Positions 44,429 through 51,997 of a stretch of DNA of 64,000 nt are shown here, one piece after another. Numbering within the stretch: position 1 is the stretch's first letter; every line of letters starts with the position of its first letter. The translations under genes and the position numbers were made by a program. The notes below the pieces were generated by a model. It ran no database searches and was not told the origin of the DNA. It saw nothing but the letters and a program-made list of their open reading frames with translations. This DNA comes from Streptomyces adelaidensis (GTDB lineage: Bacteria; Actinomycetota; Actinomycetes; Streptomycetales; Streptomycetaceae), in contig NZ_JAEMUX010000035.1 of the NCBI RefSeq assembly GCF_016598475.1, positions 1-64,000 on the forward strand, given 5' to 3'.

Positions 44429-45378
44429 TGTGCTCCTGCTTTCAAGGGCGCGTCCTGCGCCGGCCGCTGCGCGGGCAGCGGGTTCGTGGTAGTGGTGAGA
44501 GACGGGTGACCCGCCTCGTTGATGTGGAAGACCGACCGGGGCGCCAGGCCGAACGCCTCGATGGACTGCACGTACTTGGAGACACGGACGAGGTTGAGGT
44601 TGCGGCGCGCGGCCAGGTCCGTGATCCAGTGCGGCGTGCGCTCGTTGACCTTGATCTCCATCACCGACAGGTGCGGCGAGATGGTGAACCGGTTCTCCGG
44701 GGTGGGAGTGCCGAAGTGGAAGTCCCGGTCGCGGCCACGGATCCGCCGGTCGAAGGTGACCCTCAGCCCGGTGTCGGCACTCCGGCCGACCAGGGCTTCG
44801 CGCTGATAGCCGGTGATCGCGGTGGGCTGCAGATTCAGCCTGATGATCAGTTCGAGCACCTCCTGGACGAAGGGGCTCTCCTTCGGCGAGTGTTCGATCA
44901 GTTCCCGGCCGTCGCACAACTGCCGGGCGACGCCGTACGGGAGGGTGATGCGACGCTTCTGCGTGACCCGGTTGACCCGTTGCTTGATCTCCACGCACAC
45001 CGGCGACTCGTCGGTGACCCCTTCGAGGTTGCCGTAGTGACGAATCCGGAGTTTGCGCCGGAACTTCAGGCCCTCGATCTTCTCCCAGTAGAACCGGAGC
45101 TGAGGGGTGTCGTAGTAAAGGCTCCACACCCCGTAGCCGCCGACCGGGCTGTTGAGGTCCCGGTCCATCCGCTCGGCCAGTTCGTCCCGGATTTCGGCCG
45201 CTTCCTCGACCGGGACCAGGTACTTCAACTCGAACCGGTTGAACGCGTGGAGTCTGCTGGCCACATGCAGTGGCTGCTCGTCCGGCTGGGCCGTGTTCTC
45301 AAGCGATCCGGCGGGTGCGGGAACTGCCGCCGTCCCTCGCGTCTTCCTCAGTGGGAACCCCTGGGACAGCGCCACCAT
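44425..45378 (-). CDS. VTC-domain (polyphosphate-polymerase-like, triphosphate-tunnel) protein
   Basis: 317 residues, ATG 45378 after AGGAGGAGG. The tunnel-fold pattern is RFELKYLVPVEEAAEIRDEL (Glu50, Lys52), SLYYDTPQLRFYWEKIEGLK, the basic strand KFRRKLRIRHYG (105-116), VCVEIKQRVNRVTQKRR with Glu130 and Lys132, VTFDRRIRGRDRD and VMEIKVNERTPHWI. These match the eukaryotic Vtc4-like domain that makes inorganic polyphosphate from ATP. There is no membrane segment, so it probably sits on the inner face with the DUF4956 protein. It is the first gene of the leftward block. Confidence 0.88.
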   Translation of the reverse strand: MVALSQGFPLRKTRGTAAVPAPAGSLENTAQPDEQPLHVASRLHAFNRFELKYLVPVEEAAEIRDELAERMDRDLNSPVGGYGVWSLYYDTPQLRFYWEKIEGLKFRRKLRIRHYGNLEGVTDESPVCVEIKQRVNRVTQKRRITLPYGVARQLCDGRELIEHSPKESPFVQEVLELIIRLNLQPTAITGYQREALVGRSADTGLRVTFDRRIRGRDRDFHFGTPTPENRFTISPHLSVMEIKVNERTPHWITDLAARRNLNLVRVSKYVQSIEAFGLAPRSVFHINEAGHPSLTTTTNPLPAQRPAQDAPLKAGAQ

Positions 45379-45429
45379 GCGCCTCCTCCTCGTACGTCGC
45401 GGTCCTGATGTCACGGGACACGTAATCTG

Positions 45430-45510
45430 CGTCGTGTGAGAAAGCGCTGAAAATTCCGAGGTAATTGCAAGGGTATTAAAGGTGTCCGAAAAGTGAATGA
45501 CAGGTGCCGA
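45430..45510 (-). promoter_or_regulatory. AT-rich promoter region of the VTC-DUF4956-CotH block
   Basis: This stretch is clearly richer in A/T than its surroundings (for example TTTAATACCC, GCAATTACC and GGAATTTTCAGC on the minus strand) and lies directly upstream of the first gene. No convincing -35/-10 pair or repeated operator was found, so only the region is proposed. Confidence 0.4.
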
Positions 45511-45575
45511 GGGTCCTGCGCGGTGGCCGAGGCCCCCCGGCCGGGCCCGCAGAGTAGTAGGCGTCAAGGTCGTCG

Positions 45576-45740
45576 ATGTTCTCGTCCCTGGCCGGAACCG
45601 TCGCGGTGCCCGGCTCGGCCGCGTACACCACGGCGCAGCATGCCCTTATCGGTCTGACCCGCTCTCTGGCCGTCGACTTCGGCCCCGTCGGAGTCCGGGC
45701 CGGCGTGATGTGTCCGGGACCGACCCGTACCGGGATGTTC
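45576..45740 (+). pseudogene. Fragment of a short-chain dehydrogenase/reductase (SDR)
   Basis: About 55 codons read SSLAGTVAVPGSAAYTTAQH then ALIGLTRSLAVDFGPVGVRA and CPGPTRTGMFDQV. This is the SDR core from the catalytic Ser through the Tyr-x-x-x region (here YTTAQH, with Gln in place of the usual catalytic Lys) to the PG motif. The nucleotide-binding N-terminus and the end are missing. It abuts the MFS fragment on the opposite strand. Confidence 0.6.
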
Positions 45741-45799
45741 GATCAGGTCGGGGCCCGCCCGGTGCGGGCGTGCCCCTCGTCGTCGGCTGTCCGCTGTCG

Positions 45800-46293
45800 A
45801 TGGCGAGTAGGCGTGTTCGACAGCCATGAGCAGGGCGCCGCCCCACTCGGCGCCCGCAGCCATGCCCTGTATCAGGCGCAGCAGCACCAGCGCGATGGGC
45901 GCGAGTACGCCGATCGTGTCCGTGGTGGGTAGCGCCCCGATCAGAGTCGTGGCCATGCCCATCACGACGAACGTGACGACGAGCGTGCGCTTGCGGCCGA
46001 AGCGGTCGCCGAAGTGGCCGCGATGGCGCCGCCCAGGGACGGGCGAGGAAGCCGACGGCGAAGGTGGCGAGCGCGCCGAGCTGACTGGCGACGGCGTCGT
46101 CGGAGGGGAAGAACAGCGGGCCGAAGTCCGTGCCGGTGAGCAGCCCGTACAGGCCGAAGTCGTAGAACTCGATGGCGGTGCCGACCGTGCAGGCCAGTGC
46201 GACCCGCCGCGCCTCCTTGGGGTGGGTGGCCGACGCACTCTCTGAGGATGTCGACGGGTCGCCGGGTCTGGCGATTTCGGGCAGTTGCGACAT
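45800..46293 (-). pseudogene. N-terminal part of an MFS transporter of the metabolite:H+ symporter type
   Basis: ATG 46293 follows an AAGGAG site. The first helix VALACTVGTAIEFYDFGLYG carries the family EFYDF signature. Two single-base losses (near 46036 and 46018) must be repaired to read GHFGDRFGRKRTLVVTFVVM, then LIQGMAAGAEWGGALLMAVE. The rest (eight or more helices) is gone after about 45800, where the SDR fragment begins. It is non-functional. Confidence 0.65.
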
Positions 46294-46312
46294 GGGAACC
46301 GCTCCTTGTCCG

Positions 46313-46905
46313 TCAGGACACGATGTGCATGCGGCAGGGTGTGACGTTGAGCTCGTCCGGTCCGCTCTCGCCGACGACGACGGTGCCGCCGATGTTGACA
46401 CGGTGCTGCCCGGTACAGGCGTTGGGCTCGAAGGCGAAGGCCATGCCGGGGACGAGTTCCAGGTCTCTGATCGGCTCGACGGTACGGAAGACACGACGGG
46501 CGTCCTGGCCTGGGATCTGCTCGGCGTTCAGGGCGATGTGCCCCGCGAAGGCCGCCGGGGTGAGGCTGTGCACCAGGGGTGTCATGTTGTAGTGGCCTGC
46601 CTTGAGGAGGGGTTCGCTCATGGCGTTGGCCAGGTCGAGGAAGGCTGCTCCCGGGCGCAGGGCCTGAAGGCCGGCGTCGTAGCAGTCGCGGGCGACGGCG
46701 TGGAGTGTGTGCAGCACCTCGGGCACCGGCTCGATGGCGACGGATATCTGGACCTGGGTCTCGAATCCGCCGTAGCAGGACATGATCTCGGCCTGCACCA
46801 GGTCACCGGGCCGCACCGTGCGGGACGGGCCGCCGGCGTACGTCCAGCTCGCGGATTCCCGGCCGGTGGCGGCCTCGGCGAGGTCGCTCTCGAGGATCCC
46901 CAGTC
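46313..46905 (-). pseudogene. C-terminal part of an M24-family metallopeptidase
   Basis: A continuous frame from about 46905 reads YAGGPSRTVRPGDLVQAEIM, YGGFETQVQISVAIEP, ARDCYDAGLQALRPGAAFLD, HYNMTPLVHSLTPA and LVPGMAFAFEPNACTG. These are the later metal-binding His and Glu regions of the pita-bread fold (creatinase/Xaa-Pro peptidase). The N-terminal half and a start codon in frame are missing. It is followed after a short gap by the MFS remnant on the same strand. Confidence 0.6.
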
Positions 46906-47007
46906 ACCATGGCGCACCCAGTCGTCCTGAATTATCGGACAGCCATGTCGCCCTACAGGACAAGTGAAGCGGAGGAGGCCTGACCCGTCAAGCAACGATG
47001 CCCGCAC

Positions 47008-47118
47008 TCCCAGCTCGCCGAACACACCGGGCTCCCAGGCTCGACGATTCACCGGTTGGTGTCCGCCATGGAGATCGAAGGCGCGCTCGTCGCCGCGTCT
47101 GCCACCGGCTGGGACCGG
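47008..47118 (+). pseudogene. Helix-turn-helix fragment of an IclR-family regulator
   Basis: About 37 codons read SQLAEHTGLPGSTIHRLVSA then MEIEGALVAASATGWDR, the recognition helix and wing of an IclR DNA-binding domain. Nothing of the ligand-binding domain follows. It is divergent from the M24 remnant, as regulators of such loci often are, so it probably belonged to the same lost operon. Confidence 0.45.
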
Positions 47119-47267
47119 CGATGGAGCACGGAGCCAGAGACTCGGGGTCCTAACCGTGGAAGGACGCGCCCAGGTCGTCCCGGTGGTCTCGTCCACCACC
47201 GCACAGGCGCGCCGACCGCAATGGCCGATCGATGCATCTCCCGCAAAGGATGCACATTGAGAAAACA

Positions 47268-47280
47268 TGCACAGAGTGCA
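47268..47280. promoter_or_regulatory. Palindrome TGCAC-AGA-GTGCA, candidate TetR operator
   Basis: A perfect 5-3-5 dyad 11 bases before the TetR start. A further TGCAC lies at 47251. A TTGAGA at 47257-47262 could be a -35 box, with the dyad filling the spacer region, the usual place for a TetR autorepressor site. Confidence 0.45.
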
Positions 47281-47291
47281 AGTATGGAACC

Positions 47292-47903
47292 ATGACTCGT
47301 AAGAAAGAAGGACTGCGTGAGCGCAGGCGCCGTGAGACGCGGCAGGAGATCCGGGCCGCCGCGCTGCGATTGGCGGGAGAACACGGCTTTGACAAGGTCA
47401 CCGTAGAGATGATCACCACGGAGGCCGATGTCTCTCATCGAACCTTCTTCAACTACTTCTCGACCAAGGAGGCGGCCGTCGTCCAGGCGCCGCCGAAGTT
47501 GCCGGACGAGGAGGTCGATGCCTTCGCCGCCCTCGGCCCAGCGCACCCCCGCGAGATTCTGGCGGACCTGACCGCGCTGCTCCTGCGGGACATAGCCGAG
47601 CAGCCACCACGGCGAGACGAGTTTCACGCGACCTTCGCCCTGGCGCGTGAACACCCGCCTGTACTGGCCGCGATGCTGGCGGGCTTCGGAGCGTTCGAGC
47701 GGTACCTGGCCGGCATCGTGGCGACGCGCACGGGGCAGCGGGCGGAGGACGAAGCACCGCGCCTGATCGCCGCCCTGGCGATGACCGCCCTCAAGACCGG
47801 CATGGAGAGCTGGGTGGCCGAAGACCCCAAGGACGAGAACGACAGCCCGATGCCGTACGTGGAGCGCGTGATGACCTTGCTGCGCACCCTCCTCGGGCAC
47901 TGA
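47292..47903 (+). CDS. TetR-family regulator of the adjacent efflux pump
   Basis: 203 residues. The helix-turn-helix is RQEIRAAALRLAGEHGFDKV then TVEMITTEADVSHRTFFNYF with STKEAAV. The C-terminal domain is helical, with AGFGAFERYLAGIVATRTG. ATG 47292 is preferred over 47232, since the TetR N-terminus MTRKKEGLRERRRRETRQEI begins there and a dyad occupies the region upstream. The DHA2 transporter starts 69 bases after its stop, a common repressor-pump arrangement. Confidence 0.9.
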   Translation: MTRKKEGLRERRRRETRQEIRAAALRLAGEHGFDKVTVEMITTEADVSHRTFFNYFSTKEAAVVQAPPKLPDEEVDAFAALGPAHPREILADLTALLLRDIAEQPPRRDEFHATFALAREHPPVLAAMLAGFGAFERYLAGIVATRTGQRAEDEAPRLIAALAMTALKTGMESWVAEDPKDENDSPMPYVERVMTLLRTLLGH

Positions 47904-47972
47904 GCCCGGCATGACCCCTCGTCAATTCGCCGCCCCGGGCCGCCACCACGACATCACCCCTCTGGAGATCCG

Positions 47973-49571
47973 ATGACCGACCCCTCCCCCACTGCGCAGG
48001 CGGAGCAGCCTGACTCCTCCGCACTGCCCCCGCGGTTCGGCCTGCTGTTCGCCAGCCTGATGACGACCATGCTGCTCGCCTCACTCGACCAGACGATCGT
48101 CTCCACCGCACTGCCGACCGTCGTCGGCGAACTGAACGGCCTGAACCACATGGCGTGGGTCACCACCGCCTACATCATGGCCGCCACGATCGGCATGCCC
48201 GTGTACGGCCGTTTCGGGGATCTGCTCGGCCGCAAGGCCCTCCTCCTCAGCGGGATAGGTATCTTCCTCGCCGGATCCGTCATCGCCGGATCCGCGACCA
48301 ACATGACCATGCTGATCATCGGGCGGGCCGTTCAGGGGCTGGGCGGCGGCGGTCTGATGATCACCTCCCAGGCGATCGTCGCCGAGCTCGTACCACCGCG
48401 GGAGCGGGCGCGGTTCATGGCCCCGATCGGCGCGGTCTTCGGCCTCTCCGCGGTGGCCGGGCCGCTTCTCGGCGGCTACTTCACCGACACCGTCTCCTGG
48501 CGGTGGTGCTTCTGGATCAATCTGCCCGTGGGCGCCGCCGCCTTCGCGGTGGCCACCTTCGCGCTGCGCACACCGCGCAAGCGCGTCAAGGTCACCATCG
48601 ACTACCTCGGCATCACCCTGATGGCCGTCGCCGTCGCCGCCACGGTGCTGGTGGCGGACTGGGGCGGCAACGCATACGGCTGGACGGACCCGGTGGTCCT
48701 CGCTCTGGCCGCCGGAGCCGTCGCCGCCTGGGTCCTGTTCTTCTTCTCGCAGAGCCGCGCCGCGGAGCCGATCGTCCCGCTGTGGCTGTTCCGCAGCCGA
48801 ATCTTCAACATCGCCACACTGGTAAGCCTGATCGTCGTCGGCATAGGCATGTTCGTGGTCGTCGCCTATCTGCCCACGTACCTGCAGATGGTGTACGGCG
48901 TCTCCGCAACAGAGTCCGGGCTGCTGCTCGTCCCCATGGTCATCGGACTCATGGGCACCGTCATCCCTTCTGGGGTTCTGATAAGCCGGACCGGCCGCTA
49001 CAAGATCTACCCGATCATCGGTTCGCTGCTGGTGACCCTTACCGCGGTACTGCTCTCCACGATGGACGTCGACACTCCGGTGGCAGTGGTGTCCGGGTAC
49101 ACCTTTCTGCTCGGCGCAGGCGTCGGCCTGGTCATGCAGAACCTGGTCCTGGCCGTGCAGAACGCGTTCCCCACCGGTGAAGTCGGCACCGCCACCTCCT
49201 CCAACAACTTCTTCCGCGAGATCGGCGCGACGATCGGCACGGCGGTAGTCGGAGCGGCCTTCGCCCAACGACTCACCGACCAACTCTCCGCGCGGCTGTC
49301 GAGCGGCTCCGTCAGCGGGCTGGGTGACACCAACTCCCTGACTCCGTCGCTGGTGCACTCGCTGCCGGAACGGCTCCAGGACTCCGTGATCGACGCGTAC
49401 CAGCAGGCGTTGACCCCGATCTTCGGATACCTGGCCGCTCTGTTGGCCGTCGGCTTCGTGCTGGCCTTCCTCCTTCCGGAGAAGGAACTCGCTCTCACCA
49501 ACACCGACACCGACGTGTCAGCCGTCCCGCGACAGGTTCAGACGGGCGAGAAGACCGCCGGCAGCACCTGA
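47973..49571 (+). CDS. DHA2-family MFS drug exporter (EmrB/QacA-like, 14 helices)
   Basis: 532 residues with a TGGAGA ribosome site. The family start is LLASLDQTIVSTALPTVVGEL, with the conserved acidic Asp of motif D1, YGRFGDLLGRKALLL as motif A, RAVQGLGGGGLMITSQAIV, and GAVFGLSAVAGPLLGGYFTD as motif C, a feature of antiporters. Later helices include LVPMVIGLMGTVIPSGVLIS. It exports cationic or hydrophobic compounds using the proton gradient. It is probably repressed by the TetR protein just upstream. Confidence 0.92.
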   Translation: MTDPSPTAQAEQPDSSALPPRFGLLFASLMTTMLLASLDQTIVSTALPTVVGELNGLNHMAWVTTAYIMAATIGMPVYGRFGDLLGRKALLLSGIGIFLAGSVIAGSATNMTMLIIGRAVQGLGGGGLMITSQAIVAELVPPRERARFMAPIGAVFGLSAVAGPLLGGYFTDTVSWRWCFWINLPVGAAAFAVATFALRTPRKRVKVTIDYLGITLMAVAVAATVLVADWGGNAYGWTDPVVLALAAGAVAAWVLFFFSQSRAAEPIVPLWLFRSRIFNIATLVSLIVVGIGMFVVVAYLPTYLQMVYGVSATESGLLLVPMVIGLMGTVIPSGVLISRTGRYKIYPIIGSLLVTLTAVLLSTMDVDTPVAVVSGYTFLLGAGVGLVMQNLVLAVQNAFPTGEVGTATSSNNFFREIGATIGTAVVGAAFAQRLTDQLSARLSSGSVSGLGDTNSLTPSLVHSLPERLQDSVIDAYQQALTPIFGYLAALLAVGFVLAFLLPEKELALTNTDTDVSAVPRQVQTGEKTAGST

Positions 49572-49589
49572 CCACCTCCCCTCAGTCCG

Positions 49590-50083
49590 CACCCCACCCG
49601 AGCCACCACGCCGAAGCGGCGCAGCTCAACGTTGCGGGGGGGCGAGGTCCAGGCCGCCTTGTATGGCCGGTACAGAATTGCGCCCATCCGTCCTTCGACG
49701 TGTTTCCAGGGTTGACACGCTTGCGGCTCGGCCGACCAATAGTCGTAATGACACGAACGAGATGAGGTGCGACTGCCGACGCGCAGGGGCGGACCATGCT
49801 CGGTGCGCGTGTTCCGCTGCGACGGCGTCCTCGATCATCGGGACGTCTGTCTCAGCGATCGGCGGCGGGCAGACGGCGAGCGGATGTGCGTGTACGTCGC
49901 CAGGGTCGTCGACGGCGGCGTCACGGTCGGCACCGGGATGCGGCCCGGCCCTGGACGCCGTACACCACGGGCGGTCGCGCCATGAGGCGTTCGGCCACCC
50001 GGCTCTCCCCGTGGTCGGCCCGCTACCCTGCCGCTGACGTGGGCGTCGCAGGCGGCGAGCGTGGGACGGAAGGGTGTGGGGCG
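49590..50083. other. Intergenic stretch without a recognisable gene
   Basis: Short open frames exist (for example from 49767) but none shows a known motif. TTGACA at 49713-49718 followed after about 17 bases by an AT-rich ACCAATAG could be a promoter reading right. This stretch presumably carries the control region of the double MarR gene. Confidence 0.35.
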
Positions 50084-50992
50084 GTGGTACGCGGTCCGGC
50101 GGGCGCGATCCCGGACGAGGCGGTCTTCGCCGCGGGCGCTCTGGTGCGCACGGCCCAGCAGGTCCACGACCGGCTCTGGCAGGAGCTCGTGCCCGACGGG
50201 TACACTTCGCCGCAGTTCGCCGTACTGCACCGCCTGCGGATGCGTCCGGGCATCGACCAGCGCACCTTGGGTGAGGCGCTGAGCCTGGACAAGGCCACCG
50301 TCGCGGAGCTCGTGGCCCGGATGGACCACGCGGGCCTGCTCGCCCGCGAGCGCGCCGCCGACGCCCGCCGCAACGCGCTGCGGCTCACCGGCGAGGGCAG
50401 GGCCGCGTTCTTGGATGTGGCCCCGTGGGCCGCCCAGGTGCAGTTGCGGCTCACCGCGGCCCTGAGCCCGGACGAGACCGGCCGGTTCCTGCACCTGATG
50501 CGGACGATCGCCGGTGTCGTTCCCGGCGCCTGGACCTCCACGGCACCCGCCGTGGTGCTGATCGGCCTGCCCACCGACCCCGCGCACATCCCCGGACACC
50601 TGATCCGGGTCGCCCAGCAGCGGCACACCCGGTACTGGACGGATGCCGTGGGGACACGGCTGACCTCTCCGCAGTACGGCGTGCTCTACCGGCTCGCCCG
50701 TGAGCCGGGCATCGACCAGACGACGCTCGCCGAGCGCGTGGCCCTGGCCAAGGCGCCGGCGGGGGAGATCGTCAAACGCCTCATCTCCCGCGGTGAGGTG
50801 GGGCGCACGGCGGACCCGTACGACGCTCGCCGCAAGCTGCTCACCCTGACGGACGAAGGGCTCCAGGTGCTGTACGAGGTGATGCCCGCCGTCCTGGACG
50901 TCCAGCGCAGGCTGACGCAGGGCCTCCGGCCGGACGAACTCCGCGAACTGCTCGGTCTGCTCCGCCTGCTCGGACGGAGGAGCGAGGCATAG
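50084..50992 (+). CDS. Single-chain protein with two tandem MarR domains
   Basis: 302 residues from GTG 50084 (an upstream ATG at 49982 is possible but lacks family sequence). Domain 1 is VRTAQQVHDRLWQELVPDGY, SPQFAVLHRLRMRPGIDQRT, LGEALSLDKATVAELVARM and ARERAADARRNALRLTGEG. Domain 2 is IRVAQQRHTRYWTDAVGTRL, SPQYGVLYRLAREPGIDQTT, LAERVALAKAPAGEIVKRL and GRTADPYDARRKLLTLTDEG. Ordinary MarR proteins are about 150-residue dimers; here both halves lie in one chain, so a monomer could act as a dimer. The gentisate dioxygenase remnant follows, suggesting aromatic sensing. Confidence 0.85.
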   Translation: MVRGPAGAIPDEAVFAAGALVRTAQQVHDRLWQELVPDGYTSPQFAVLHRLRMRPGIDQRTLGEALSLDKATVAELVARMDHAGLLARERAADARRNALRLTGEGRAAFLDVAPWAAQVQLRLTAALSPDETGRFLHLMRTIAGVVPGAWTSTAPAVVLIGLPTDPAHIPGHLIRVAQQRHTRYWTDAVGTRLTSPQYGVLYRLAREPGIDQTTLAERVALAKAPAGEIVKRLISRGEVGRTADPYDARRKLLTLTDEGLQVLYEVMPAVLDVQRRLTQGLRPDELRELLGLLRLLGRRSEA

Positions 50993-51089
50993 GGCGCTGG
51001 GCGGGAGCGGCGTGTGACCGCCCGGCTCATTAGTCACTCCACGAACTTTATTGCGCGCTCTTTCGTTTTCCCGCAAGGACCGCAGGAGA

Positions 51090-51835
51090 CCAAGAACTCT
51101 GTGGAAGCTGAGCGGACTGCTCACCCCGACCCCGAAGGCCCAGGCCGTGCCCTACCGCTGGCGCGGCAGGGAACTGCATGAGCTGGGCGAGCGGGCCGGC
51201 GAGCTGGTACCCGTCGACCGGGGCGGCGACCGCCGGGTGCTGTCGCTGAGCAACCCGGGCCTGGGCGGCGCCCCCTACGCCACCGCCACGCTGTGGGGTG
51301 CCGTGCAGTACCTCGGCCCCGGCGAGAGGGCCCCCGCCCACCGCCACACACCGGCCGCGCTGCGCTTCGTACTGGACGGCGAAGGCGTGTGGACCCTGGT
51401 GAACGGCGACCCGCTGCACATGTCCGCCGGAGACCTGATACTCACCCCGAGCTGGACCTGGCACGGGCATCACAACCCCGGTGACACGCCGATGACCTGG
51501 TTCGACGCGCTGGACCTGCCGCTCGTCGAGGCGCTGGACGCCATGTTCTTCGAACCGGGCGAAGGACGTACGGCCTCGTCGGCGACCGCCGAACGCTCCA
51601 CGTCGGAGGTCCTGTTCGGCGGCGGGCCGGGCCTGCTGCCCGGCGGTACTCGCGCGCCCGCCCCCGCCCACTCCCCCGCTGCTGCTGCGCTACCGGCGGG
51701 GCCTCCAGCGGTCCGGTGCCGCCGCCCGCGCGCGAGCGCGGCAAGTGACCTGCGCCGTCCGAGAACATCCTCACCAGCCGCGCCGACGACGACTACACCC
51801 ACACGGACTGGCTGTACCTCCCGGCCGCGGTCTGA
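51090..51835 (+). pseudogene. Gentisate 1,2-dioxygenase-like cupin protein, degenerate
   Basis: The first cupin is well kept: PYATATLWGAVQYLGPGERA, PAHRHTPAALRFVLDGEGVW with metal His residues, GDLILTPSWTWHGHHNPGDT, and WFDALDLPLVEALDAMFFEP. The second cupin is missing. After PAHSP the frame is lost, and only the end (LTSRADDDYTHTDWLYLP) is readable in another frame, to a stop at 51835. No good start codon is seen; the match begins near 51090. The intact enzyme opens the gentisate ring, and this copy should be inactive. Confidence 0.65.
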
Positions 51836-51910
51836 CCCCGTACGCAGTGTCCGACCCGGGAAGAACCCAGGGCGTGTTGGGCGGCCCCGTGGAGGCCCTG
51901 GCGCACGCGT

Positions 51911-51941
51911 CGGCCGCATGCCCCCCGGTGGCATGCGGCCG
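51911..51941. terminator. Strong hairpin, 12-bp perfect stem
   Basis: CGGCCGCATGCC (51911-51922), 7-base loop, GGCATGCGGCCG (51930-51941). It lies in the gap between the dioxygenase remnant and the end of the leftward RND gene, about 57 bases past the RND stop. A bidirectional terminator without T-run is the most likely role. Confidence 0.6.
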
Positions 51942-51997
51942 ATCGCACCTTCCTATACCTACGGATTTAGAACCCGAAGCTGTGTCAGGCCCCTCCG

